Both the position numbers and the translations under genes were made by a program. Of a stretch of 64,000 bases of DNA, positions 36,846 to 46,325 are shown piece after piece. Origin of the DNA: Lachnoclostridium sp. (GTDB lineage Bacteria; Bacteroidota; Bacteroidia; Bacteroidales; Muribaculaceae); the NCBI GenBank assembly GCA_023667185.1, contig JAMPAP010000001.1:915852-979851 (forward strand), given 5' to 3'. Every line of letters starts with the position of its first letter. Positions within the stretch are counted from its first letter, which is position 1. The notes under the pieces are model-generated. The model ran no database searches. It was not told the DNA's origin and was given only the letters and a program-made list of their open reading frames with translations.

Positions 36846-36859
36846 ATCTCAGTCATTTC

Positions 36860-38716
36860 ATGAAACACTATATATTGACATTCGCGTCGGTTGTGGCCAT
36901 GGCTGTTGCTGCTGTTTCCTGCACTGACATTCAGGACTATCCTGACGGCTCCATCAACTTCGATGAAGTTTTCAAGAGTGAGAAACTGACTGCCGGCTGG
37001 CTCAACAACTGCTACAAGCCTATGGTCAACGCCTCCTTCGGCACTGCCTACGGCACCAACAAGGCTATGCTTGACGCTGCCACTGACAATGCTCAGGACG
37101 TAGACGATGTGGAAGGTGGCATCATCTCCCAGTGGAATAATGGTCTGGCCACCATCTCCAACAATCCTCTGACAGCCCTCGACAAATGGGAAACATATTA
37201 CGAAGCTATCGCCAACTGTAATATCTTCATCAACAATATCGACGATGCCTACATCCTCGAAGATGCCAACCGCGACCGCTATCGCGCCGAAGCTCACGGC
37301 TTGCGCGCATTCTACTATCTCCAGCTCATCAAGATCTACGGCGGTGTGCCACTGATTCTTGACCAAAAGGATGACTCTGACTACGATTACTCCAAGGTGA
37401 AACCCGCCACTTTCGGTCAGGTGGTGAACCAGATCCTCGCTGATTGTCAGACGGTGATGGACTGCGACCAGATTCCTTACCGCGTAGGCTCCGAGACTGA
37501 CCTGAAGCGTATCACCAAAGCTATCGCCTGCGCTATCATGTCAGAAGCCGCTCTCTACGCTGCTTCGCCGCTCAACAACGACGGTACAATCACCTGGGCT
37601 GACGCTGCCGAAATCTGCAAAACTGCTCTTGACAACTGTACCTCCAACGGCTACGCTCTCTTCACCACCGCTCCTACGTCAGCCAACAACGACAATCTCA
37701 TCTCAAGCTGCGCCTATGACTTCTATTTCATGAAGAAGCCTGACTTCAACGGCTCTAACGAAAAGGAAACCATCCTCGGCCTCAATCAAGTGAACGTATG
37801 GCAATACAATACAGCTCCCATCCTCTCAGGTCATCTCCGTGCCGGAGCATGCCCCTCGCAGGAGCTCGTAGACTGCTATGAAACCACTGACGGCAAGATG
37901 CCTATTCTCGGCTACTCTGACGCCAACCATCTCCAGCCTATCCTCAACCCCGAGGCTACGCTCTACGATGAGTCCAAACCTTACGAGAATCGTGACCCTC
38001 GCCTGAAAGCCACCATTTATTACAACGGTGCTTACGCCCACCTTCTCGCCTCGCAGCCTGAACCCGTGATCTACACCGGCGAAGGTGCCAAATTCGGTAT
38101 CTCGGAAAACAATATCCAGTACACACGCACCGGATATTACCTCCACAAATACTTCAACATCGTGTCAACCCGTACTGCCAACCTTGACGGTTACTACCGC
38201 GTGTTCCGCCTGGCCGAACTTTATCTCAACTATGCCGAGGCTGCCTGTGAGGCCGCTGAAGGTGCCGTACCTGCCGAGGCATTCAAAGCTGTCAACACCA
38301 TTCGTTCCCGTGCAGGTATGCCCGCCCTTGCTTCCACTCTCAGCCGCGACGAGTTCCGCACCCGTGTGCGCAACGAGCGCCGCATCGAGCTCGCATTCGA
38401 AGATCATCGCTTCTTCGACCTTCGCCGCTGGAAGCAGCTCGACAAAGCTACCGTCGTAACAGGCATGCGCCCCGTCAACGAGACCGTGACCAAGATCGCT
38501 TACAGCGACGGACAGTATGAGACTGATGACGCTGGCAACTATATCCCTGATCCTGAAAACGGCAAGGAATACCGCACTTGCACAGGCTATGAACGCTTCG
38601 TAGCCGGACGCCGTGCCGCCACTGCCGACAAGTTCCTCCGCCTCCCGGTTCCCGGAAAAGAAGCTCAGGCTCTACAGCTTGTTACCGGCAAGAATTTCCA
38701 GAACCCGGGATGGTAA
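36860..38716 (+). CDS. SusD-like glycan-binding lipoprotein (second pair)
   Basis: A 618-residue RagB/SusD-family lipoprotein (signal ending AVSC, Cys21). Family landmarks are EAHGLRAFYYLQLIKIYGGV, the C-terminal FRLAELYLNYAEAACEAAEG, NTIRSRAGMP and NERRIELAFEDHRFFDLRRW, and the usual ending KNFQNPGW. It pairs with the short SusC directly upstream. The two SusD proteins are only moderately alike, so the pairs may bind different chain lengths or branches. Confidence 0.95.
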   Translation: MKHYILTFASVVAMAVAAVSCTDIQDYPDGSINFDEVFKSEKLTAGWLNNCYKPMVNASFGTAYGTNKAMLDAATDNAQDVDDVEGGIISQWNNGLATISNNPLTALDKWETYYEAIANCNIFINNIDDAYILEDANRDRYRAEAHGLRAFYYLQLIKIYGGVPLILDQKDDSDYDYSKVKPATFGQVVNQILADCQTVMDCDQIPYRVGSETDLKRITKAIACAIMSEAALYAASPLNNDGTITWADAAEICKTALDNCTSNGYALFTTAPTSANNDNLISSCAYDFYFMKKPDFNGSNEKETILGLNQVNVWQYNTAPILSGHLRAGACPSQELVDCYETTDGKMPILGYSDANHLQPILNPEATLYDESKPYENRDPRLKATIYYNGAYAHLLASQPEPVIYTGEGAKFGISENNIQYTRTGYYLHKYFNIVSTRTANLDGYYRVFRLAELYLNYAEAACEAAEGAVPAEAFKAVNTIRSRAGMPALASTLSRDEFRTRVRNERRIELAFEDHRFFDLRRWKQLDKATVVTGMRPVNETVTKIAYSDGQYETDDAGNYIPDPENGKEYRTCTGYERFVAGRRAATADKFLRLPVPGKEAQALQLVTGKNFQNPGW

Positions 38717-38832
38717 TATCCCCTGAAGATTTCTATTGCTTATTCTCCTTTCTCCCCTCTCTTCTCATTTTTCAATTACAATTATCTATTTAAATATATT
38801 TTATCTACATCACTAACCTAAATTAAATTTTT

Positions 38833-40047
38833 ATGAAACTTAAATCTTTACTGTCAGTAGCTGTTTTAGCAGCGACTCTTCATGCCTCAGCAGAGTACCC
38901 CATCTACTTCCGCGATGCCAACAACTGGGATGCCAGCAGCGGTACAGAAAATCCCACTTTCGATGCCGGTGGTCACATGGATTTCCCCTATGTTGAAGGA
39001 ACTCGTGGTTACATTGATGGCAAGATCAACTGCGGTGAGCCCCTGTGGAACGAAGACGGCTCAATCACTCTTACTACCAACTCCGGTGCTGACGGTGGTG
39101 TGTACTTCCGTACAAAGAAACTCACTGAGTATTGCCCCATGGAATACCGCGTGTTCGCTTACGAATACAAGTCAAACCGCGTGGTTCAAAACGTCGTTGT
39201 GTTCCAGCACGAGTATAACAACAAGTACATCGACCAGTACTGGGGATCTTTCTATGAAGTAAATGATGATTATGACACTATCTTCATTCCCATTACCCGT
39301 AACGACGAATGGGGTAGTGAAGCTGACTATGCCAAGAACTACTTCTGGGTATCTACCAACGATGAAAACAAGCGCGAAGGATGGCAGATCACTATCAAGA
39401 ACCTCCGTATGCTCACCCTCGAAGAAGCTACTGCCCAGTCTGCTTCTGCTCCTGCCACCGGTGTGATCCCCCAGACTCTTACTTGCGCAAACACCGACAT
39501 CACAGAGGACTATGACGAAGATATGGAAAACAAGATCTACGTCCGCACTCCCGGTTCAGCAAACCCCGTTCTCAAGACTTCTGACTTCATCAAGGCTCTT
39601 CCCGCCGGTTACACCACTTTCAAGCTTGATTATAAGCTCTCCGGTACTCCCTTTGACGGTAACCTCTTCCTCCTTCAGAACAATGCTCTCGCAACAGGTC
39701 TGAACGGTGCTCTCAAGTTTGAGGCTTGCGAAGGCGATCCTTACACTGAAGATTGGAAAACTATCGAAGTTGACCTCAAGAATCAGATTGCTGAGTACAA
39801 CTTCGCTCAGACATTCCTTTCATGTGACTACATGTGGATTCAGCTCAATGCACTTCCTGAAGATGCAGTTCTGTGGCTCAAGGATGCTCGTTTCGAGAAC
39901 CCCGACCAGGCCGGTATCGACGCTATCGTAGCTGACCAGACCAAGGCTCAGGACAACCGCGTATTCAACCTCATGGGTATCGAGTGCAAGGGTAACCTCA
40001 CCCCCGGCATCTACATCCAGAATGGTAAGAAATTCGTCGTTAAGTAA
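38833..40047 (+). CDS. Secreted protein with type-IX-like sorting tail, SusE/F-position
   Basis: A 404-residue secreted protein (signal MKLKSLLSVAVLAATLHASA) of beta-sandwich character, with two lectin-like or CBM-like halves (about 25-195 and 210-370). It is aromatic-rich (YPIYFRDANNWDASSG, WKTIEVDLKNQIAEYNF). The C-terminus RVFNLMGIECKGNLTPGIYI plus NGKKFVVK resembles a T9SS-type C-terminal domain and is nearly identical to that of the next gene. Position directly after SusCD suggests a surface glycan-binding role like SusE/F, although it has no lipobox. No catalytic motif is evident and the function is unassigned. Confidence 0.7.
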   Translation: MKLKSLLSVAVLAATLHASAEYPIYFRDANNWDASSGTENPTFDAGGHMDFPYVEGTRGYIDGKINCGEPLWNEDGSITLTTNSGADGGVYFRTKKLTEYCPMEYRVFAYEYKSNRVVQNVVVFQHEYNNKYIDQYWGSFYEVNDDYDTIFIPITRNDEWGSEADYAKNYFWVSTNDENKREGWQITIKNLRMLTLEEATAQSASAPATGVIPQTLTCANTDITEDYDEDMENKIYVRTPGSANPVLKTSDFIKALPAGYTTFKLDYKLSGTPFDGNLFLLQNNALATGLNGALKFEACEGDPYTEDWKTIEVDLKNQIAEYNFAQTFLSCDYMWIQLNALPEDAVLWLKDARFENPDQAGIDAIVADQTKAQDNRVFNLMGIECKGNLTPGIYIQNGKKFVVK

Positions 40048-40093
40048 TCCATATTGCTTGAATTGTTGACTCAGGTCAACACCACATCTCACA

Positions 40094-40143
40094 GGGCAGG
40101 AGTGCTACAGAATCTCTACATAAATCTGCGGCTTCTCCTGCCC
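40094..40143 (+). terminator. Hairpin between the two sorting-tail genes
   Basis: GGGCAGGAG (40094-40102) pairs with CTCCTGCCC (40135-40143), followed by GCTTTTCCCC. It lies 46 nt after the stop of the 404-residue protein and may end the susCD operon or reduce read-through into the 904-residue gene. Confidence 0.65.
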
Positions 40144-40177
40144 GCTTTTCCCCTACCATAACCATATTTGCTATTTC

Positions 40178-42892
40178 ATGAAAATCAATACCCTTTTACT
40201 GGCATGCGCGATGATCGTCCCTTCGATGGCGATGGCCGACGGTTATCCGATGTCGATTGTGGAGTTTCCCGCCAACTCGGGCTTCTCTTCAGTCTACGAT
40301 GAAGCCACTGCCACATGGACTCTTACCTGCGAGGCCAACGATGTGACTTCCGTATTCCCTTATTTCCGCATGAATACCATCGATGAGGTTGTCCCCGATG
40401 AGTATACATCTTTCTGCTTTGAATATCGCTCTACTGATGATGTGAACATCGTCAGCATGATCATGTATAAGGTCTTCCTCGGAAGTGCCACCCGAACAAA
40501 CACTCTCAACCGCACGATTGAGGCCACTGACGAGTGGAAAACGTTTCGTGCCGATATAGGTGAATACCGCCGCGCAGCTGCTACGCGTTTCCTTAACAAA
40601 GCCGGCCAGTTCCAGGACATCTGTTTCATGGATCTTCCAGTAGGCGGTGCCATCCAGATCCGTAACCTAAGATATGACTATAATGAAGCTCCGTTCATGG
40701 ATGTGAATCTTGATGCCAACTCGGTGACCGTGATCGAAGCCGAGAATTTCAACGTGGCGGCTGACAATGTAGGCAGCCACTCCGTGCATCAGAACCAGCT
40801 CCCTGAACTGAACACACGATACACTCACCCCTGCGGAGATTACTTCCCCATTTACGCCTGGGGTTCGGTGGACTTCTCTACCGGCCCGGCACTGCTTAAG
40901 GAGCAGTATAAGGAGCTGTGGGATTGCGGTTTCACAATCACTCAGGGTACTGCATGGCCCGGCGTTGACCGTGCATTCCTCTTTGACGGCAATGAGGTTA
41001 ACGGCGAGTATGTCGACCTCCATGAGGGCACTGACCTGATGATGATCTGCAAGGCAGGCCTTGACACTTACAATGATGTGAAAAACCGCGTGGCCGAGTT
41101 TAAGAACTCTCCCCGCCTGGCCGGATGGTTTATCATGGATGAGCCTCACTACAAGGATTTCCCAACAATGACCCAGAAAGTGGGCTGGATACGCGAATTT
41201 GACACTGATCACCTTCTTTATGGCAACCTGCTCAACATCAGTACCCCTATGAACCAGATCGGTTTCAACGACTATGACGAGTATGTGCATACGTTCCTTC
41301 GCGAGGTGGGCACCGGCTTCCTCAGCTATGACTATTATCCCGTGCGCCAGTATGACGACACCAAGGAGATCTATATCGAGCCTGACTTTTTCCAGAACCT
41401 CGAAATCGTGGCCAAGCTCTCGAAATATTACCATACCTCATTCTGGGCTTTCGCTCACTCGGTAGCTTCTGAGTGTGGAAAGGTGGGCGTTTCTTATCCC
41501 ACTCCACAGGAAGATCACATGCGTGTCCAGGTGTTCGGCAACCTCGCTTATGGTGCCCAGGGTATACAGTATTTCACTTATAAGTGCCCTACACCTTACG
41601 GCGGTTACAACTACTATGATGCCCCCATCGACCTCAACAATGAGAAGACGCCCGTATGGTACATGGTTCAGAATATCAACCGCGACATTCATGCGTTGAC
41701 CCCGGTGTTCCTCGGAGCGAAATTCATTCGCGCCGGTCACACCAACGCCGAAACTCCCGTAGGATGCAAACGTCTTACCGCCGATATGCTCCCCGAGGGC
41801 GTGACTTCGGTCACTTCTGAAGGCCCCGGCCTCTGCGTATCCATGCTCCAGAATGAAAACAAGCTTTACATGATGGTGCTCAACGGTGACATCCACAAGA
41901 CTCAGACCGCTACCATCACTACTGATGCCAAGCTCAAGCGTGTGCTCATGGATGGCTCTATCGAGGAGGTGGCAGCCGGCGAAAAGTCTTACGAGCTTAC
42001 TCCCGGTCACTTCGTGATCTATCTCGTCAGCGAGAATGAGCCGGTGGTTGAAGATTATGTGGTGACTTACGAGTCATCTGACTACCGTAATGATGCTGAG
42101 GATACATTTATCGTAAATGAGCCCCTTGCTTCAGGCCAGCATTACATCGCCGCGATGGGCGACCCGAGCTGGAGCATTTACTCCGGCGTGATCCCCAATG
42201 ATGGCAACCGCGTGATCTCTCGCCAGCAGGCTATCGAAAATTGGGGCGCTTCGTTCAACTATACTATTCATGCCGCTGAGGATATCACTGTGGATATCGC
42301 TGTGAAGCATGCTGTGCCCTGGAGCGAATATGGTCGCGTGGCCGCTACAGGTGTGGAGCCAGGTTATGCTTACGAAATCGAGGACAACCCGTCGCTCAAC
42401 TGGCCCCGCCAGTATGCTGCCTCTATGATTCTTACCATAGATGGCGAGCCGGTCATTCCGGCTGACCAGCCGCTCCGCCCGGCCGCTCCCGAGGTTTATT
42501 CCGAGGATGGCACCGAGTTTGACTCTATCCTTGCCGATAAGTCACGCTGGGTGTCTACCGCCAATGCTGACGGCTCTGCCTCCGAGGTGCTTTACTTCTG
42601 GCCTTCAGCCGGTGGTAACAACGACGTGGTAAGCGACTACGCCGAGAAGCCCGAGTATAAGAACGTGAAGCTCTCAGCCGGTCGCCACGAGCTCAAGGTG
42701 ACCTCGCTCTGCTATCCCTGGCATTTTGACAACCTGAAGTTCTCGCCCGCCGAGGATGCCGGCATGGACGCTATCGCTGTAGATGCACGCCGCGAGGATG
42801 GCCGTATCTTCAACGTTATGGGTATCGAATGCAAGGCTCCTCTCGCCCCCGGTATCTATATCTCTAATGGAAAGAAATTTGTAGTGAAATAG
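40178..42892 (+). CDS. Putative GH-A-like secreted glycoside hydrolase with sorting tail
   Basis: A 904-residue secreted protein (signal MKINTLLLACAMIVPSMAMA). An N-terminal beta-sandwich domain (about 25-165) precedes a TIM-barrel region (about 190-500). Motifs include AGWFIMDEPHYKDFP (candidate acid/base Glu), FLSYDYYPVRQ and YGAQGIQYFTYKCPTPYGGY, the pattern of GH42/clan GH-A-like enzymes. A further beta domain (about 620-860) and the tail RIFNVMGIECKAPLAPGIYI plus NGKKFVVK follow. That tail matches the preceding gene's. I cannot place it in a named CAZy family. It closes the PUL's secreted set before a large inverted repeat. Confidence 0.65.
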   Translation: MKINTLLLACAMIVPSMAMADGYPMSIVEFPANSGFSSVYDEATATWTLTCEANDVTSVFPYFRMNTIDEVVPDEYTSFCFEYRSTDDVNIVSMIMYKVFLGSATRTNTLNRTIEATDEWKTFRADIGEYRRAAATRFLNKAGQFQDICFMDLPVGGAIQIRNLRYDYNEAPFMDVNLDANSVTVIEAENFNVAADNVGSHSVHQNQLPELNTRYTHPCGDYFPIYAWGSVDFSTGPALLKEQYKELWDCGFTITQGTAWPGVDRAFLFDGNEVNGEYVDLHEGTDLMMICKAGLDTYNDVKNRVAEFKNSPRLAGWFIMDEPHYKDFPTMTQKVGWIREFDTDHLLYGNLLNISTPMNQIGFNDYDEYVHTFLREVGTGFLSYDYYPVRQYDDTKEIYIEPDFFQNLEIVAKLSKYYHTSFWAFAHSVASECGKVGVSYPTPQEDHMRVQVFGNLAYGAQGIQYFTYKCPTPYGGYNYYDAPIDLNNEKTPVWYMVQNINRDIHALTPVFLGAKFIRAGHTNAETPVGCKRLTADMLPEGVTSVTSEGPGLCVSMLQNENKLYMMVLNGDIHKTQTATITTDAKLKRVLMDGSIEEVAAGEKSYELTPGHFVIYLVSENEPVVEDYVVTYESSDYRNDAEDTFIVNEPLASGQHYIAAMGDPSWSIYSGVIPNDGNRVISRQQAIENWGASFNYTIHAAEDITVDIAVKHAVPWSEYGRVAATGVEPGYAYEIEDNPSLNWPRQYAASMILTIDGEPVIPADQPLRPAAPEVYSEDGTEFDSILADKSRWVSTANADGSASEVLYFWPSAGGNNDVVSDYAEKPEYKNVKLSAGRHELKVTSLCYPWHFDNLKFSPAEDAGMDAIAVDARREDGRIFNVMGIECKAPLAPGIYISNGKKFVVK

Positions 42893-42910
42893 AAATTAAC
42901 TATGGTGAAA

Positions 42911-43155
42911 GGGTGTATCAAAACTAATTAAGGCGCGGAGCGCCGTTGTTGTCAGAAACCCCACATTTATGTGGGGTTAAGGCTATCAACCTGATACTAA
43001 GGCTCGGAGAGCCGATGTTGTGGTAATGGCCATTTCGTTACCACAACATCGCCTCTCCGAGACTCAATTATCTGATTATCAGTCTGCCCCACGTAAACGT
43101 GGGGTTTCTGACAACGACGGCGCTCCGCGCCTGAAATTAGTTTTGATACCCCCCC
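42911..43155. repeat. 245-bp nested inverted repeat (MITE-like or giant hairpin)
   Basis: GTATCAAAACTAATT near 42914 is mirrored by AATTAGTTTTGATAC ending at 43149. Just inside, GGCGCGGAGCGCCGTTGTTGTC mirrors GACAACGACGGCGCTCCGCGCC, and the CCCCAC/GTGGGG hairpins mirror each other. A central hairpin pairs CGATGTTGTGGTAA (43013-43026) with TTACCACAACATCG (43038-43051). The right end has a C7 run (43149-43155) then T5. No ORF is inside. It may be a miniature transposable element or a multi-stem terminator. Confidence 0.75.
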
Positions 43156-43170
43156 TTTTTGTTATAGATT

Positions 43171-45015
43171 ATGAAACTTATAAGTAAAACGATATCATTG
43201 GCTTTGGCAGCTGCCTTGCTCCCCGTCGTAGCTGATGCTGAAAATGTGGTCATCGGCGGCAAAACATATCAGATGGATCGCCTGATAGAGCGGCAGATAG
43301 CGCCCGGTACCACTTACCTGCGCCTGCGCTTCCCTGAGATTCCTCTGAATGTCAACCTCGTGATGGCTGACATGACTAACCCTTACGTCAGGGTGGAGAA
43401 TGTGGCGGCCAACGAGAGCGCCAAGTCTACCGAGAAGATCGCTTCGGCGGCTTCGCGCCTGTCAACGCCCGGCCATAAGGCCGTGGCAGGACAGAATGCC
43501 AACTTTTGGGCTGTAACATCGCAGCAGCCTGACGGAAAGCTCTTTTCGTCGCAGACACGCAATGCATCTATCCGCAACGGCAAGATGGTCACCGAGTGCA
43601 ACATGAGCAAGGAGATGGCTTTCGGCGGCCCGGTGACTACCACCGGCATCCTTGGCATTTCGCCTGAAAAGGATGTTTATGTGGATTACTGTCTGCCTAA
43701 CTTCATCATGAAGGTCAACGATGGGTTTGCACTCTACACTATCGCTCAGTGTAACAAGGGTGTGCACCCTGATGAAATAGCCATGTATAATAGTTTTTAT
43801 GGCGCTGAACGGGCGTTCCGTCCTATAGCTGCTGATCTTGATGGCGGTTACTATAAGCTCGACGAACCCGGCGACGCTATCGAGGTGCTTCTCGACCTTA
43901 ACGAGGATAGCCGATGGATGGGTGGCGAATTTATTGAATTTACCGTCAAGGAGATACGCCCTGATGCCGGAGCGGGGACGCTCGGCAATTACGATCTCGC
44001 GCTTGTGGGCCGCGGTAACGGTCGCACTAAACTTGAGCGCGTCAACGTAGGCGATAAGGTGTCGATTCAGTATTCTTTCAAATTTTCTCCTTCGGAGACT
44101 CCGGTGTCACCCCTTGTTGAGACCGCGATAGGTGGAAATCTGCTGATGATGCACAATTCGCAGGTGCTCCCGCAATGCACCTCGTCGAGCTACGACAATA
44201 CCACTTATGCGCGCTCGCTCTACGGCACGTCAGCCGATCATAAAACGCTCTATATGATGGTGATTGACAAGGCCACTGACCCTGTCTACGGTTCTTCGGC
44301 CGGACTGAATACGGCTAAGGCTGCTGATATTGCGCGCCATTTCGGCTGCACGGATATGCTTCAGTGTGACGGTGGCGGTTCGGCGCAACTGTATGTCACC
44401 AAGGAGGTTGTCAACAAGACCACCGAATCCACGCCCCGCGCCGTGGCCAACTGTCTTATGATCTTTGACGATGCGCCCGAGAAAAATGTCATCTCTGATT
44501 TGGCTATTGACTATCCCGGAAAGGTAATTGAGCTGCCTGCGGGGGGCACATTCTCGCCCGTGGTACTGATGTATAATGAGTATGGTTCTTATTTAGGCGG
44601 CGTGACTTCAGGTTTCACCGTAACTTGCTCCGAGGGTCTCGGCAGCGTTGACGGGACTACTTTCACCGCGTCAGCTACCCCCGTATATGGTGAAATCACG
44701 GTGACATATTCCGGAAAATCAGTCACTAAGGAGGTATCCGTAGGCGGTGCTCAGTCAGGTATTGAATCGATAGTGGCTACCACTACGGGGAAGATGCAGC
44801 TTAACCCCTCATCAGCAACTGCCGGCACTGAAGTTGCGGTAATCGGCGATGATATCAGCCGCCTTGAAATCTACAATACCGAAGGTCAGCTCATCGACAC
44901 TGTAAAGCCTATGGGTGGCGACATCACAATTAAAGCCCCGATGGTATCAGGGCTTTATCTCGTGAGTGCGCTTACTTCCACAGGCCGTCAGACGGCCCGA
45001 CTGCTTGTCCTTTAG
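43171..45015 (+). CDS. Phosphodiester glycosidase family protein (NAGPA-like) with sorting tail
   Basis: A 614-residue secreted protein (signal MKLISKTISLALAAALLPVVADA). The central part (about 60-430) belongs to the phosphodiester glycosidase / NAGPA group (formerly DUF2233): KAVAGQNANFWAV, AIGGNLLMM and the diagnostic GCTDMLQCDGGGSAQLYV. A bacterial Ig-like or beta domain follows, and the C-terminus (RLEIYNTEGQLIDTVKP, GLYLVSALTSTG) looks like a T9SS-type sorting domain. Family members cleave sugar-1-phosphodiesters, so a role on phosphodiester-linked glycans is possible. It ends 4 nt inside the convergent lpd gene, and the inverted repeat separates it from the PUL. Confidence 0.8.
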   Translation: MKLISKTISLALAAALLPVVADAENVVIGGKTYQMDRLIERQIAPGTTYLRLRFPEIPLNVNLVMADMTNPYVRVENVAANESAKSTEKIASAASRLSTPGHKAVAGQNANFWAVTSQQPDGKLFSSQTRNASIRNGKMVTECNMSKEMAFGGPVTTTGILGISPEKDVYVDYCLPNFIMKVNDGFALYTIAQCNKGVHPDEIAMYNSFYGAERAFRPIAADLDGGYYKLDEPGDAIEVLLDLNEDSRWMGGEFIEFTVKEIRPDAGAGTLGNYDLALVGRGNGRTKLERVNVGDKVSIQYSFKFSPSETPVSPLVETAIGGNLLMMHNSQVLPQCTSSSYDNTTYARSLYGTSADHKTLYMMVIDKATDPVYGSSAGLNTAKAADIARHFGCTDMLQCDGGGSAQLYVTKEVVNKTTESTPRAVANCLMIFDDAPEKNVISDLAIDYPGKVIELPAGGTFSPVVLMYNEYGSYLGGVTSGFTVTCSEGLGSVDGTTFTASATPVYGEITVTYSGKSVTKEVSVGGAQSGIESIVATTTGKMQLNPSSATAGTEVAVIGDDISRLEIYNTEGQLIDTVKPMGGDITIKAPMVSGLYLVSALTSTGRQTARLLVL

Positions 45016-46325
45016 GGTATGGCAGCATAAAGTGCTTCAGATAGGGTAGGGTGGGGATGAACCACGCTACGCAGGCCTTCGGCAGTCATGCCGGAGGCTA
45101 TTGCTATTGTGGCCTCCTGGATAAGGTCAGCGGCGTGAGAACCGCAGATGTGGCATCCGAGGATGAGTCCGCTATCAGCGTCGGCTATGATTTTAACCAT
45201 ACCGTCAGTTTCGCCTGAGGCTACTGCTTTGCCGTTGGCCCGGAATGTGGATTTTCCCGTGACGATGTTCAGGCCGCGGTCAAGAGATTGCTGCTCGGTA
45301 AGTCCTACCATGGCACATTCCGGCATAGTGAACACTACCGAAGGTATGACCTCTGTATTCATCTCGTGGCCTAAAAGGCTCATACCCTGAGCCGTGGCGG
45401 CATGTGCGAGCATACACTTGCCATTGACGTCGCCTATGGCGTACACTCCGGGGATCGATGTAGCGTAGTCATCAGCAGTGACGATAAAACCGCGGGAATC
45501 CACTTCACCTCCGGCTTCGCGGAACCCCTCGGGGATGACGGCGCGGCGGCCTGTGGCCATGAGCACCATGGCGGCTTCTGCTGATTTTTCCTTACCTTTT
45601 TCGGTGAAGTTAACTGAAAGTTTTCCTTCCACATTATTTATAGATGTAACCGAGGCCGAGGTCGTGATTTCAATGCCGCCCTTGCGCAGGGTCATGCGCA
45701 GCCGCTTGGCCACTTCAGCATCAAGAGCCGGAACGATCTCGCGGCAATATTCCAGCACAGTAACTTTCACGCCTAACGCATTCAATATCGAGGCAAATTC
45801 CATGCCTATCACTCCACCACCTATTATAATAATAGACTCGGGTAGCTCGCTGGTTGACAGCAAAGCGTCACTGTCGAGAGCCAGCTCGGCGCCTGGGATA
45901 TTGAGCCGGGCCGGAGCTGAGCCGGTGGCGATGACGATACGCGGCGCTGAATAGCTTTCGCCATTTACTTCAACTACGTTGCCGTTAAACCGTGCTTCAC
46001 CCTCTATCAAGATCGCGCCTTTGAGTTCAGCTGTCACCCCTTGGCGGAGCGAGGCCACCACCTCATCCTTGCGGCGCATCACCGCGGGGAAGTCAACGGC
46101 CGGAGCAGAGCAGCTGATGCCAAATTCAGCGGCGCGACACACTGTATCAGCGGTGAGAGCTGACTGAAAAAGCGTCTTCGTAGGTATACATCCGCGGTTA
46201 AGGCAAGTGCCTCCCGGCTGGTCGCGCTCGATGATGACCACCTTCAGTCCGTCGGCAACGGCACGGGCGGCTGTCTCGTAGCCACCCGGTCCGGCACCGA
46301 TTATTATAAGGTCAGCCTGTGTCAT
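45012..46325 (-). CDS. lpdA: Dihydrolipoyl dehydrogenase (L-protein)
   Basis: A 437-residue FAD-dependent disulfide reductase that reoxidises dihydrolipoyl GcvH. FAD-binding GAGPGGYETAARA lies at the N-terminus, the redox disulfide in GGTCLNRGCIPTK (about 38-50), the NAD-binding loop in IIIGGGVIGMEFASIL, the second FAD motif in GVYAIGDVNG, and the catalytic His-Glu pair in HPHPTLSEAL near the C-terminus. It is the last gene of the glycine cleavage operon, overlapping gcvPB by 4 nt, which suggests a lipoamide dehydrogenase dedicated to glycine cleavage. Its stop overlaps the convergent NAGPA gene. Confidence 0.95.
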   Translation of the reverse strand: MTQADLIIIGAGPGGYETAARAVADGLKVVIIERDQPGGTCLNRGCIPTKTLFQSALTADTVCRAAEFGISCSAPAVDFPAVMRRKDEVVASLRQGVTAELKGAILIEGEARFNGNVVEVNGESYSAPRIVIATGSAPARLNIPGAELALDSDALLSTSELPESIIIIGGGVIGMEFASILNALGVKVTVLEYCREIVPALDAEVAKRLRMTLRKGGIEITTSASVTSINNVEGKLSVNFTEKGKEKSAEAAMVLMATGRRAVIPEGFREAGGEVDSRGFIVTADDYATSIPGVYAIGDVNGKCMLAHAATAQGMSLLGHEMNTEVIPSVVFTMPECAMVGLTEQQSLDRGLNIVTGKSTFRANGKAVASGETDGMVKIIADADSGLILGCHICGSHAADLIQEATIAIASGMTAEGLRSVVHPHPTLSEALYAAIP

